Shown one piece after another: positions 1 through 8,751 of a DNA stretch of 64,000 nt (positions within the stretch are counted from its first letter, which is position 1; each line of letters starts with the position of its first letter). Where the stretch lies: assembly GCA_947253655.1 (NCBI GenBank), contig CAMYAE010000010.1, positions 1-64,000 on the forward strand, read 5' to 3'. This stretch comes from an uncultured Bacteroidales bacterium (GTDB taxonomy: Bacteria; Bacteroidota; Bacteroidia; Bacteroidales; UBA932). The position numbers were made by a program, and so were the translations under genes. The notes beneath the pieces were generated by a model. It was not told the origin of the DNA and ran no database searches. It saw nothing but the letters and a program-made list of their open reading frames with translations.

Positions 1-2
1 CT

Positions 3-110
3 TGGGGAACCTGCGTAAAAAGGAAGAGGTTGGAAAACGGAAAACTTCAGGATACTAATAACTCCACAAATGACTTCCTCCCTGAATACACACCACCTTC
101 TTTAAGATAA
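3..110 (+). CDS. C-terminal end of an unidentified protein (partial, left edge)
   Basis: Reading frame 3 is open from the window edge for 35 codons and ends with TAA at 108-110. The peptide is hydrophilic and ends in a Pro-rich tail (EYTPPSLR). A terminator-like hairpin follows about 35 bases later, which fits the 3' end of a real plus-strand gene. The other plus-strand frames stop earlier (frame 1 at 18, frame 2 at 58). No domain is visible, so no function is proposed. It could also be chance open sequence. Confidence 0.3.
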   Translation, partial: WGTCVKRKRLENGKLQDTNNSTNDFLPEYTPPSLR

Positions 111-145
111 TAATATGATATTGAAGAATTAATAGTTGTTAAAAC

Positions 146-173
146 AAGGCCGGCCTTTCCTTAGGTCGGCCTT
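146..173. terminator. Hairpin terminator between convergent genes
   Basis: AAGGCCGGCC pairs with GGTCGGCCTT over 10 bp with one G-T wobble around an 8-base loop. It lies between the plus-strand partial gene ending at 110 and the minus-strand gene ending at 223. A-rich sequence on the left and a short T-rich stretch on the right suggest it may serve both directions. Confidence 0.6.
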
Positions 174-222
174 CACCTTATAATTTGGTCTTGGTTATCT
201 TGTCCTCCGAAGGCCTCCGGAT

Positions 223-1824
223 TTATTTAACGAGATTACCGAGGATGCTTCTTGTGAACTCCCTGGTGATTGTCCTCGTGGCTGCCGACGCCGCGGAGCC
301 TGCTGCCTTGCTTGCCGTTGATTTTCCGGATTTTTTCTTTGTGCTTTTGCCTGACACCGAATTGGATACGGCTGAACCGACGCTTCTTGCAATGCTTGCC
401 GTAACGGCTGTAAGCACAGCCCCGAAGATTTTGCCACCTATGCCGTTCTTTTTCTTTTTAGCCGCCTCTTTCGCTTCTTTCTCTTCTAAAGCTGCCTTTT
501 CTTCTGCAGCCCTTTGCTCCTCCAAGGCCTTTGCATTCTCCTCACTTTCCTTTATAAGTATTTCAAAAGCACTTTCCCTGTCAATCATGGTGTCATACTT
601 GCCATAAAGCCGTGACTGTTTGATAATCATGCTTCTCTGATTTTCGTCAATGGCACCTATCTGGCTGAGAGGAAACAATACCTTTGCCCTTTCGACAATG
701 CCCGGAGCACCTTTTTCATCGAGGAAAGAGACAAGTGCTTCGCCCGTTTCCAGATTCATTATCGCCTCATCCGTCTTGAAATCCGGATTTGGCCTGAACG
801 TGTCGGCTGCTGTTTTAACGGCTTTCATGTCTTTCGGTGTAAACGCCCTTAGAGCATGCTGCACCCTGTTTCCCAACTGACCGAGAATGCTTTCCGGTAT
901 GTCCGTAGGACTTTGCGTGACGAAATAGACCCCGACCCCTTTGCTTCGCACAAGTCGCACAACCTGCTCTATTTTGTCCACAAGGGCTTTTGAGGTGTCC
1001 TCAAAGAGCATGTGGGCTTCGTCAAAGAAGAAAATGAGTTTCGGCAGATCCATGTCACCTACTTCCGGAAGCCTCGCATAGAGGTCCGAAAGCAGCCATA
1101 GCAGAAATGTGGAATACAGCTTTGGCTGCATCATAAGTTTGTCGGCTGCAAGTACATTCATTATCCCTTTACCGCCCTCTGTCTGGAGCAGATCGTAGAT
1201 GTCGAAAGCCGGCTCCCCGAAGAATTTTTCCGCTCCCTGATTTTCCATTGTCAGCAGGGCTCTCTGAATAGCCCCGACGCTTGCTGCCGAAATGTTGCCG
1301 TAGGCCGTCCTGAACGAGGCGGCGTTCTGTGCCACATAGTCCAGCATAGACCTGAGGTCTTTAAGGTCAAGCAAAAGCAGGCCCCGTTCGTCTGCAATCC
1401 TGAAAACTATGTTAAGAATGCCCTCCTGCGTCTCGTTAAGCGACATCAGCCTTGCCAGCAGTTGCGGCCCCATGTCGGATATCGTTGCCCTTATAGGATG
1501 TCCCTGCTCTCCGAAGACATCGAAGAATCTTACAGGACACGGCTGGAACTGCGGATCTTCAATCCCGAATTCCGGCATCCTTTTTTGGATAAAGCCGTTT
1601 ATTTTCCCCGGCCGGCTGATACCGGAAAGGTCTCCTTTCATATCTGCCATAAAACAAGGCACACCTGCCTGGCAGAAAGTCTCTGCAATTACCTGAAGCG
1701 TGACGGTCTTCCCTGTGCCGGTAGCCCCTGCCACAAGTCCGTGACGGTTTGCCATTCTGCCGACCATGCTGATCGGACCTTTTTCACAGTGAGCAATATA
1801 TAAGCCCCTTTCCTTATCTAACAT
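223..1824 (-). CDS. HerA/FtsK-like ATPase, DUF853 (YjgR) family
   Basis: The 533-residue product matches the DUF853 family of HerA-type P-loop ATPases. Walker A is GATGTGKT at residues 33-40, and a Walker B segment (LIFFFDEAHML) lies mid-protein, followed by the sensor-like stretch YFVTQSPTDIPESILGQLGNRVQHALR. The last 110 residues or so are an Ala/Lys/Glu-rich coiled region and a low-complexity Ser/Lys tail. Family members are presumed DNA-translocating or remodelling ATPases, but their biological role is not settled. The length is close to E. coli YjgR (about 500). The gene start overlaps the 3' end of the upstream membrane microprotein by 11 bases, which suggests co-translation. Confidence 0.85.
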   Translation of the reverse strand: MLDKERGLYIAHCEKGPISMVGRMANRHGLVAGATGTGKTVTLQVIAETFCQAGVPCFMADMKGDLSGISRPGKINGFIQKRMPEFGIEDPQFQPCPVRFFDVFGEQGHPIRATISDMGPQLLARLMSLNETQEGILNIVFRIADERGLLLLDLKDLRSMLDYVAQNAASFRTAYGNISAASVGAIQRALLTMENQGAEKFFGEPAFDIYDLLQTEGGKGIMNVLAADKLMMQPKLYSTFLLWLLSDLYARLPEVGDMDLPKLIFFFDEAHMLFEDTSKALVDKIEQVVRLVRSKGVGVYFVTQSPTDIPESILGQLGNRVQHALRAFTPKDMKAVKTAADTFRPNPDFKTDEAIMNLETGEALVSFLDEKGAPGIVERAKVLFPLSQIGAIDENQRSMIIKQSRLYGKYDTMIDRESAFEILIKESEENAKALEEQRAAEEKAALEEKEAKEAAKKKKNGIGGKIFGAVLTAVTASIARSVGSAVSNSVSGKSTKKKSGKSTASKAAGSAASAATRTITREFTRSILGNLVK

Positions 1825-2038
1825 AATTATTATTATTTATTTTTTTTATTTTCCAGAAATAGAAAAGCGATAACGACAATACGAGCACGATAGCCCCTAT
1901 TTCCCAGTTCCAGCCTATCGGCATATTGAAACCTGTTTCTGCAATGCAAAGATAGGGAACACTCACGGCCGTCATGAAGCAGGTCGGTATAAAATAGCCC
2001 GCAACCAGTGCAATAAGGTTCAATACGAACGAAATCAT
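1814..2038 (-). CDS. Small membrane protein of unknown function
   Basis: This 74-residue protein has two predicted transmembrane stretches, residues about 3-27 and 47-64, and a short basic Asn/Lys tail (KKINNNN). It ends inside the first codons of the DUF853 ATPase gene (11-base overlap), so the two probably share a transcript. A TAnnTTTG-type box lies on the same strand at 2123-2130, about 85 bases upstream. I recognise no family. It may be a membrane partner of the ATPase, but that rests only on the overlap. Confidence 0.55.
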   Translation of the reverse strand: MISFVLNLIALVAGYFIPTCFMTAVSVPYLCIAETGFNMPIGWNWEIGAIVLVLSLSLFYFWKIKKINNNNYVR

Positions 2039-2122
2039 CAGTTTTGGATTTTATTGTCTTGTATACCTCAAATATAGGTATTTTAAATTGAATTCAGTTT
2101 AGTCAGGTTCTTTAATTTATTA

Positions 2123-2130
2123 CAAAGGTA
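2123..2130 (-). promoter_or_regulatory. Candidate -7 box for the membrane protein/DUF853 pair
   Basis: On the minus strand the sequence reads TACCTTTG, a match to the Bacteroidota consensus TAnnTTTG. It lies about 85 bases upstream of the start at 2038. No clear -33 TTTG at the right spacing was found. Confidence 0.4.
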
Positions 2131-2173
2131 TATAATATTATGTTGAGATTTTTTCATAATTTATTACAAAAAG

Positions 2174-2204
2174 TTTGCAGGTAGCAGGAAAATGCCTATA
2201 TTTG
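2174..2204 (+). promoter_or_regulatory. Bacteroidota promoter of tRNA-Asp
   Basis: TTTG at 2174-2177 and TATATTTG at 2197-2204 are separated by 19 bases. This is a full -33/-7 promoter for the primary sigma factor of Bacteroidota. The expected transcript start is about 30 bases before the tRNA. Confidence 0.75.
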
Positions 2205-2240
2205 CATTCGCGTTTGACGGAAACGACAAATGAACAATCC

Positions 2241-2314
2241 GGTGCGGTAGTTCAGCTGGTTAGAATGCGGGCCTGTCACGCCCGAGGTCGTGGGTTCGAG
2301 CCCCATCCGCACCG
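2241..2314 (+). tRNA. tRNA-Asp (anticodon GTC)
   Basis: The cloverleaf can be drawn by hand. The acceptor stem is GGTGCGG (2241-2247) with CCGCACC (2307-2313). The anticodon stem CGGGC/GCCCG (2268-2272 and 2280-2284) encloses the loop CTGTCAC with anticodon GTC at 2275-2277. The T arm contains GGTTCGAGCC. G2314 is the discriminator base. The following bases are CAAA, so CCA is not encoded. A promoter lies upstream and a strong terminator directly downstream, so this is a single-gene tRNA unit. Confidence 0.95.
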
Positions 2315-2315
2315 C

Positions 2316-2345
2316 AAAAGTTCCGGAGTTTATCCGGAACTTTTT
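2316..2345 (+). terminator. Rho-independent terminator of tRNA-Asp
   Basis: AAAAGTTCCGGA pairs perfectly with TCCGGAACTTTT (12 bp) around the 5-base loop GTTTA and is followed by a T run. It begins two bases after the tRNA. Confidence 0.85.
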
Positions 2346-2396
2346 GTATATTGTCGCCTCGACAGGGCAGCGTGGCATTTAGAACATAAAGAGAAA

Positions 2397-2418
2397 TCTG
2401 CCGGAACGTTCCGGCAGA
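2397..2418. repeat. 22-bp perfect palindrome, possible dispersed extragenic repeat
   Basis: The half-site TCTGCCGGAAC is followed directly by its exact reverse complement with no spacer. It sits in the 2346-2497 gap between tRNA-Asp and a convergent lipoprotein gene. The next 40 bases or so (CCCTCACACCTGC, then CGTCGCCTCAGGGTGGCATG) are GC-richer than the surroundings and look like an extragenic repeat unit. Nothing else in this gap looks like a gene. It could also be a protein-binding site. Confidence 0.45.
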
Positions 2419-2497
2419 CCCTCACACCTGCTCCGTCGCCTCAGGGTGGCATGGCCACGTTCGGTTGCGACAGATAATATGTTGCCTAAGTTATAAC

Positions 2498-4357
2498 TTA
2501 TTTTTGAGGCCCATAACTTTCATAGCCTGAATTAAGTGTGTATTCTCCCGTAGTTGTATTGAAATCAGAGAAAATTTCCGAAGACTCAATAGGAATGTAA
2601 TTCGTAATGCCGGCTGCATTCCACATACCTTTCCCATTATATGCCCATTCTTTTCCTGAAACTTGAGTTGTTTTTAATACATCTTTGGAGTTATTGATTG
2701 TAGAAGATGCCGGTTTATTTCCGAATATATAAAAAGACTTGCTGCCTTTGCCACAGGTTGTTGTGTTGTATATATTGTGTCCACTTTCAAGTGAAGAAAG
2801 TATATAGTGCCTTATTAGTCCGTTTGTAGAATAAATATTATAAAAAATATTGTTCTTCATTGATATCGAGCAGTCCCAGGTTGCCGTGTCATCCTGAGGA
2901 GTTTTATTTGCATAATTAAATACCTGAGCATTGACCGGCGTATTGCTGTACATAACGTTGTTATCGAAAATAACGTTTTTGTATTTGTACATTTTGCTGC
3001 ATTCGCGGGCATTGAATAACGAATTCCCCACAGTCATTTGTATTCTACAATTGGTTACAGAAATCTTGGATATACCGGCAGTCGGCTCATTGCTTGCGAA
3101 TAGCAAATTTGCACTGACATTTGATATGATACAATTGTAAAAAACAAGTGCTTCATAATCTTCTGAACCTTTTGAGTTGTTGAATAGGTATCCTGTCTGT
3201 GATGACAAATCCCAATTGATGCTGCATAATGTCAAAGAACCTTTTTTAAGAGACAGGCATTTACCTGAAGGCTTGAAAGTTACCGGGTTGGAGGGCTGGT
3301 TGCTGCATAATATGATTTCTTTATCCAATACCCATGGTGCGGTATTTGAATTCATAAAATCAGTATCTCCTTCCAGGAAGAAAACGCCTCCTTTGCCGTT
3401 TATACTTGTATATAAATCTGGATTTATGCCGGAATCCAACAAAAGTGCTTCACCATTTGTAGTCTTATTGTATGTCTTTCCGGCAATAACAACATCCTGA
3501 CCTGCCTGATATTTTGCGTATAGGCTGTTTCCGAATGTGAGGCCGGAAATCGCTCCGAGATTGATATTCTGATTGCGAACAATGGTAACGGCAGCAGTAC
3601 TCTTTTTGACGGCAGTAGTACCGTCACTTTTTACCAATATTAGCGATAGCCCTTTGGCAAGAGTCTGCGGAGCTACAACCATATAGTATCTGGCATTTCT
3701 GGTCAATGCAGAGCCATCTCCATTCTTCAGGACAACAGACTGTGAAGTATTGGCAGAGTTTTGAGAAAAAGTGACTGTCGGGTTGCCTGAATTATAGTCA
3801 ATATCGAGTTCGCCTGAAATTGGCACATTATTGTTTGATGATAATATTACACTCGTAATATCGTCATAATCAAGTGAAAAACTCAGGATTGCACCGATAT
3901 TCATGAACGTTATAGACGCATCATTGATATTGGCAAACCCCACTGCTACATTTGCATTGTTCGGCATATTACCGGCGACTGCGGTCTGCTCCGACGGGAA
4001 ATTGGTAGTAAGCTTACTTCCTGCAATCGTGGCTGCGTTATTATAAGGATAAAGTCCATAAAAGGACTTTGCTCCTGCAGGTACTTGCACGGTAACGGTA
4101 TTGTCTACTGTATTGATGGCATACCCTGTTGGCATTGCAGTATTGCTCGTAGGGTCAAGAATCCCGATCTTGTCTCCTTCGGCCCATTTCACCGTTTTGA
4201 AATCAGCCCCAAGCTGGGACTTGGTGTCAGTATTGACTTTTAATTTGACAGTGATGGGGCCGGCAACAACGCCACTATTCCGATTCTGCTCTTTAGTGCA
4301 GGCTGAGACTACGAAGATCATCATAGCCACAGAAAATATAACAAATGTCTTTTTCAT
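2498..4357 (-). CDS. Lipoprotein: fimbrillin-like N-terminus plus beta-helix module
   Basis: This 619-residue lipoprotein has a signal peptide ending at Cys20 (lipobox FVVSAC). Residues about 30-275 resemble Bacteroidales fimbrillin-like (Mfa/FimB) domains, with motifs such as VKWAEGDKIGI, FYGLYPY and ARYYMVVAPQTL. Residues about 278-619 form a second module that is clearly homologous to residues 402-745 of the lipoprotein at 25888-28125. Both share VxAGxxYNKxTNGxA, GVFFLE, NNIFYN and a C-terminal YGPxK, and the module looks like a DUF4957/DUF5123-type beta-helix. A 57-residue peptide gene ends 3 bases upstream. Being a surface lipoprotein at the edge of a PUL, it may bind glycan or act as an adhesin. 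No catalytic motif was seen. Confidence 0.75.
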   Translation of the reverse strand: MKKTFVIFSVAMMIFVVSACTKEQNRNSGVVAGPITVKLKVNTDTKSQLGADFKTVKWAEGDKIGILDPTSNTAMPTGYAINTVDNTVTVQVPAGAKSFYGLYPYNNAATIAGSKLTTNFPSEQTAVAGNMPNNANVAVGFANINDASITFMNIGAILSFSLDYDDITSVILSSNNNVPISGELDIDYNSGNPTVTFSQNSANTSQSVVLKNGDGSALTRNARYYMVVAPQTLAKGLSLILVKSDGTTAVKKSTAAVTIVRNQNINLGAISGLTFGNSLYAKYQAGQDVVIAGKTYNKTTNGEALLLDSGINPDLYTSINGKGGVFFLEGDTDFMNSNTAPWVLDKEIILCSNQPSNPVTFKPSGKCLSLKKGSLTLCSINWDLSSQTGYLFNNSKGSEDYEALVFYNCIISNVSANLLFASNEPTAGISKISVTNCRIQMTVGNSLFNARECSKMYKYKNVIFDNNVMYSNTPVNAQVFNYANKTPQDDTATWDCSISMKNNIFYNIYSTNGLIRHYILSSLESGHNIYNTTTCGKGSKSFYIFGNKPASSTINNSKDVLKTTQVSGKEWAYNGKGMWNAAGITNYIPIESSEIFSDFNTTTGEYTLNSGYESYGPQK

Positions 4358-4360
4358 GGC

Positions 4361-4534
4361 TTACCAATTAAAATTCGTCTCATCATCGAAGGTCTCTGTC
4401 CCTGTCGCTATCGTGCTGGTGCATATAACATTGCTTATTTGGATACTAAGGCAGGATATTGCCGGCTTGGCGTAGGCTTGCTTCTTAATGCATAAATCTC
4501 GTGCATCTTTTGTATAAGTCTCTTTTGTGTACAT
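4361..4534 (-). CDS. 57-residue peptide of a Bacteroidales small-ORF type
   Basis: ATG at 4534 opens a 57-codon frame ending with TAA at 4361-4363, only 3 bases before the start of the fimbrillin-like lipoprotein. The N-terminal third is basic (MYTKETYTKDARDLCIKKQ). A middle stretch reads AYAKPAISCLSIQISNVICT, and the end is acidic and aromatic (FDDETNFNW). There are three Cys residues (15, 29, 38) and no signal peptide. The layout Tyr-x-x-Pro, then beta-type residues, then an acidic tail is one I associate with short ORFs in Bacteroidales, often near fimbrillin-like genes, but I cannot name a family. The tight spacing suggests translational coupling. Confidence 0.55.
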   Translation of the reverse strand: MYTKETYTKDARDLCIKKQAYAKPAISCLSIQISNVICTSTIATGTETFDDETNFNW

Positions 4535-4558
4535 GATTAATACGTTTTAATACTATCA

Positions 4559-4566
4559 CAAAGGTA
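4559..4566 (-). promoter_or_regulatory. Candidate -7 box of the peptide-lipoprotein operon
   Basis: The minus strand reads TACCTTTG (TAnnTTTG consensus), 25 bases upstream of the peptide start at 4534. The gap to the HTCS stop (4535-4637) holds nothing else recognisable. Confidence 0.5.
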
Positions 4567-4637
4567 TTTATAAAGCAATTTGTGTGGTTATATAAACGTA
4601 TAAAGTTTAAGCATTTTTGTATAAAACAACATGTACA

Positions 4638-7600
4638 CTATTGCCTTGTAGGCTTCTCCTGGCGGTATTGTAACGGAGAGACGCCGAACTTTTCTTTGAA
4701 TTTGCGTGAAAAATAATTAGCGGAATTGAAGCCGAGGGTGTCCGCAATTTCTGCGACCGACATACTTTGCTCTATCACCAGCATAGAGGTGGCCTTTGAT
4801 AGCCTGAAATTGTTGATATATTCATTAGGGGTCTCTCCCGTGAGGCTTTTGAACTTGTTGTAGAACGAAGCACGGCTCATATTCATTTGTTCTGCAATCA
4901 GGTCGTTGTTCAGATTTATATTGCCGACATTATTCTCTAAAATTTCAGAAAGCCTGTCAAGGAATTCCTTATCCAACTTGTTGGTAGCCAGCATTGAGAT
5001 GTCCGATTTTCCGGTCCGCCCAATCTGTTTCAGCAGATTCTTGCGGTTTCGTATTATATTGTTGCACCTTGCAAGGAGAAGTTTGGTGTCGAAAGGCTTC
5101 CCTATATAGTCGTCCGCTCCTTGAAGCAGGCCTGTCAGTTGCTGCTGCGGCATATCCAAGGCCGTTAGAAGCACAACCGGTATATGGCAAAGGTCTATGT
5201 CGCTTTTTATTGCCGAACACAGTTCCGTGCCGGACATAACCGGCATAAGTATATCGCTGACAACCAAATCCGGCCTTTCGGCCTTTACGATTTCAAGGGC
5301 GTCTTTGCCGTTGTCTGCCTTGAGTGTCCTGTATAGAGGCGAGAACAGCTCATAGAGTATATCTATAAGTTCGGGATTGTCCTCTACAACCAGAACTGTG
5401 TTCTGACCGGTATCGGTGCCGTGTGCGGCCATCCTGACGGAATCCGACTCCGGCCCTCTGTCTGATATGTCCGGCCTAATTTGCTGCTTCCGTGCTTCGG
5501 GAGACTCGAAAATCACTTTCGGATCGCCCTCGAAATGTGCCTGTCCTTTCCTTAAAGTTATTGTGAAGTCCGAGCCTTCTCCAACTTTGCTTCTCACTCC
5601 GATTGTGCCGTGGTGCATCTCCACAATATCCTTTGCCAGAGACAATCCAATACCGGAGCCCCGGACCCGACCGTCTCCTGCCATATAGAATCTTTCGAAT
5701 ATCCTGTCCAGCTCGTCCGTAGCTATTCCTATACCCGTGTCTTTTACGTCAATACGTACCATATCCGCATCCGAACTCAAGGCAAGCACCACTTTACCGC
5801 CATTAGGCGTGAATTTGAAAGCATTGGACAGCAGGTTCATTATTACCCTCTCAAGCTTCTCGCAATCAATCAGGACAGCGGCATCATCTTCAGCAAGCGA
5901 CAAGGTGAAATCTATATTGCCACGCTCGGCCACCTCCGTAAAGCTGCTGTAAATATCCGTTGCAAAATCATTCATATTGCACTCGCTTATGCGGAGCACA
6001 ACCTTGTCCTGCTCGTATTTCCTGAATTCGATAAGGTCGGAGACCAGGCGGCCAAGTTGCTTTGTCTGCTGCGTCACTTTCAGCATTCTGTTATAAACCG
6101 AAGGAGGCAGCTTGTATCCATGCAATATCGTATCAATGTGACCGGACATTATTGTCAGAGGTGTCTTCAATTCGTGGCTGATACTTGTGAAGAACCGAAG
6201 TTTAGCCTCGTTCAGTTCCATAAGGCTTTGCTTTTCCCTTCTTTCGCGGAGAATCTCCTCCTCTGCGGCCGCTTTGGTCTTTATGTCTCTGACAATATAA
6301 TAGGTTACCGCCATGACAATTATGATATATAGCAGAATTGCTGCCCATGACGCATACCATGCTCTCAGCACTCTGATTCCAAGTCCGCATGAAATGTTCT
6401 CTTCGGTGCCGTTGTACCTGTTCCTTAATTCAAGGGCATATCGCCCAGGCCTGAGATTGGTGTAGGTGATTCGGTCGTTCACCATTTGGTACCATGAATC
6501 ATCATATCCCAACAGGCGGTACTCATAGTCCGTTATATTGAAATCGGCTGCGTTGTATTTTGAGGCAAATTTGATTTCAATCCTGCCCTGAGAATGGTTT
6601 AGCCGGATTTTGTCTGTAAATGGTAAGCATTCAGCCAGCACTCTCGTGCCGTCGGTCGGCTTTATAAGTCTGCCGTTGATATATAATTCCGAGAAGTACA
6701 AGCTCTCCCGATATTTTTCCGACGGCAAAGCCCTCCCTTCAAATGCCAGAAGGCCGTTGGTGCCTCCGGCATATATTGTTCCGTCACTCGCCGCCATAAG
6801 GCCGCAATCCCTTACGATAGCGGTAAGTGGAATATTGTTGCCAAGCAGATAGGTGTCCAATATCTTGCCGGACCTGCTTATAATGTTCAGGCCTTTCTCT
6901 CCTGAGACTATCAGGTGTCCGTTGCGGCTGAAACCCATTTGGTAGCAATAATTGTTCAGCAAAGGGGATGAATTGTCAATGAACGTCTTAAAGGCGTTTT
7001 CCTCTTTGTCGTATTTGAATATGCCATGGCCGAAAGTGGTGGCATAGACGGTGTTGTCAGGAGCGGCGAAGATATTCAGCAGCTTGAAATTGCGTCCGGC
7101 AACTCCGAGTTCGAAGACCTCTGACAGCCTTAATGTGTTTATGTCGTATGAATATATTTTGTCGCTGCCTATATACAGTTCCCCGCCATTGATTGCCAAA
7201 GGATAAAAATTTATGTCAGCGTTTCGGTACAGCAAGGAGTCCCTGCCGGTTTCGATATAATGTACATACACCCCCTCTCTCGTAGAAAGGAAAAGCCTGC
7301 TACCATGTCTTACCACTATATTGATGAAAGCCATGGCCTTGCCCGCCTCTTCTTCTCCAATGATATTCTTGAAGTTCCTATGCCTTATGTCAAACGAATA
7401 TAGCCCTTTTGAAGTCGTTCCTATATATAGCAGATCATTATCCTTGTCATAATCAAGCCATTTCAGATTGGTGTGAGGCAATGCGTAAGGGAATACGGAC
7501 GACCTGAAATGTTCGATTTTGCCGCTTTTCACATCCAGCATATTCAGCCCTCCGCCTTCGGTACAGATCCATATATTGCCTTCCTTGTCTTCGGTAAGGT

Positions 7601-8666
7601 GCCCGACTACGGGATGTGAAAGTCCGTCATTATTGTCTGCGGCCGGGTAGAAATAAAATGCATTCCGGCTTATATCGGCATAATTCACACCTCCGTAATA
7701 TGTGCCTACCCATAAAGTTCCGGAGTTGTCTGTAAACACCGAGTAGACTGACGAATGGGAGAGACTGCCCACTTTTTCCTCCCTCATGAAAGGTGTAAAG
7801 CTGTCGTTTTCTTTGTTATAGCTATACAGACCGTTGAATGTCCCGAACCATATTCTGCCGTTTTTGTCTTCGGTGATTTGGCGGACATCATCGCTGTGAA
7901 ATCCTTTGGACGAGGAGTTGGCAACAGAAAAGACTTTTATTGTCCCGTCCTTTGCCACCCTTATAAGGCCGTCTTGGCGGCTGCCTATCCATACGATACC
8001 GTCGGAAGATTCGAATATCGAATATATATCGGCATTATGGTATATCTTGGTGTAGCCTGAGCCCTTTGAAGCGGCCGTAGCTCCGGAAAGCCCGTAGAAG
8101 CCCGATCCCCCTGATGAGAAATATACCCCGTCTTGGCACACAAACCATTTTCGCCCGGAGCCGTCTTTCATACAATGGGTTATATTCTTGAAGCGGAGAG
8201 TCCTTATATAATCGAATTTGCCGTTATCGGGCCTCCATAGCAGCAGTCTGTTGTTGTCTATGGCATATAGCGAACCGTCTTCAATGAAGATTGAACTTAC
8301 CGGCTTGTTGTAGACAATATCTATTCTGCCGGTGCGGGTTTCGTAGCGTACAAGTTCCTCCTCTGTCCTGAAAAAGACATCTCCGTCACCGGTACACAGA
8401 ATATCATAGATTATTGTCCCGTTGTAGCAGCCCTCTCCGTTGCCGTCTCCTTCGGGTTTGATTGACGAGAACGAACTGCCATCATATATGCTGATTCCGT
8501 TTTCAGTGCCGAACCAAAGTCTGCCGAGTGAATCCTGAGCTATGGACAGTACGGCAGGGTGGGCCAGACCGTCCTCAGGAAGGAAGTGACGGAAAAACAC
8601 TGTGCCTGCATATCCGCTGCTAATCGGAAGCAGCACAGACAATAACAGTAGGAATCTTTTAATCAT
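4638..8666 (-). CDS. Hybrid two-component system sensor/regulator (HTCS)
   Basis: This 1342-residue one-protein signalling system has a signal peptide at 1-20. A periplasmic sensor of two-component-regulator propeller repeats runs to about 645 (for example LWFGTENGIS, IWIGSRQDGL, IWFGTFNGLY), then a Y_Y_Y domain about 685-765, and a transmembrane helix about 772-792. The kinase follows, with His831 in FFTSISHELKTP and the ATPase domain ending near 1040 (NLLSNAFKFTPNGG, GSGIGLSLA). The receiver carries Asp1138 (DLVVSDILMP), and an AraC-type DNA-binding domain occupies about 1230-1340. It is divergent from the GH88-to-lipoprotein operon. Such HTCS proteins bind a breakdown product of the target glycan and switch on the adjacent PUL; here that would be an unsaturated glycosaminoglycan disaccharide. 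That ligand is inferred. Confidence 0.95.
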   Translation of the reverse strand: MIKRFLLLLSVLLPISSGYAGTVFFRHFLPEDGLAHPAVLSIAQDSLGRLWFGTENGISIYDGSSFSSIKPEGDGNGEGCYNGTIIYDILCTGDGDVFFRTEEELVRYETRTGRIDIVYNKPVSSIFIEDGSLYAIDNNRLLLWRPDNGKFDYIRTLRFKNITHCMKDGSGRKWFVCQDGVYFSSGGSGFYGLSGATAASKGSGYTKIYHNADIYSIFESSDGIVWIGSRQDGLIRVAKDGTIKVFSVANSSSKGFHSDDVRQITEDKNGRIWFGTFNGLYSYNKENDSFTPFMREEKVGSLSHSSVYSVFTDNSGTLWVGTYYGGVNYADISRNAFYFYPAADNNDGLSHPVVGHLTEDKEGNIWICTEGGGLNMLDVKSGKIEHFRSSVFPYALPHTNLKWLDYDKDNDLLYIGTTSKGLYSFDIRHRNFKNIIGEEEAGKAMAFINIVVRHGSRLFLSTREGVYVHYIETGRDSLLYRNADINFYPLAINGGELYIGSDKIYSYDINTLRLSEVFELGVAGRNFKLLNIFAAPDNTVYATTFGHGIFKYDKEENAFKTFIDNSSPLLNNYCYQMGFSRNGHLIVSGEKGLNIISRSGKILDTYLLGNNIPLTAIVRDCGLMAASDGTIYAGGTNGLLAFEGRALPSEKYRESLYFSELYINGRLIKPTDGTRVLAECLPFTDKIRLNHSQGRIEIKFASKYNAADFNITDYEYRLLGYDDSWYQMVNDRITYTNLRPGRYALELRNRYNGTEENISCGLGIRVLRAWYASWAAILLYIIIVMAVTYYIVRDIKTKAAAEEEILRERREKQSLMELNEAKLRFFTSISHELKTPLTIMSGHIDTILHGYKLPPSVYNRMLKVTQQTKQLGRLVSDLIEFRKYEQDKVVLRISECNMNDFATDIYSSFTEVAERGNIDFTLSLAEDDAAVLIDCEKLERVIMNLLSNAFKFTPNGGKVVLALSSDADMVRIDVKDTGIGIATDELDRIFERFYMAGDGRVRGSGIGLSLAKDIVEMHHGTIGVRSKVGEGSDFTITLRKGQAHFEGDPKVIFESPEARKQQIRPDISDRGPESDSVRMAAHGTDTGQNTVLVVEDNPELIDILYELFSPLYRTLKADNGKDALEIVKAERPDLVVSDILMPVMSGTELCSAIKSDIDLCHIPVVLLTALDMPQQQLTGLLQGADDYIGKPFDTKLLLARCNNIIRNRKNLLKQIGRTGKSDISMLATNKLDKEFLDRLSEILENNVGNINLNNDLIAEQMNMSRASFYNKFKSLTGETPNEYINNFRLSKATSMLVIEQSMSVAEIADTLGFNSANYFSRKFKEKFGVSPLQYRQEKPTRQ

Positions 8667-8672
8667 ACACTA

Positions 8673-8702
8673 CAAATTTAGTTAAAATTCGTTTTAGACA
8701 AA
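8673..8702 (-). promoter_or_regulatory. Promoter of the HTCS gene
   Basis: The minus strand carries TTTG (8699-8702) and TAAATTTG (8673-8680) separated by 18 bases, close to the Bacteroidota -33/-7 arrangement. The start codon lies 7 bases beyond the box, so the 5' leader would be very short or absent. Confidence 0.55.
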
Positions 8703-8751
8703 ATTCGCCATTATTTAGATGAATTTATACGATAATAATAAAGGTCATGTC

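Noticed and set aside
2175..2477. A 100-codon plus-strand frame
   Set aside because: It reads straight through tRNA-Asp and its terminator.
5610..6332. A 240-codon plus-strand frame
   Set aside because: It is antisense to the histidine-kinase part of the HTCS gene and matches no family.
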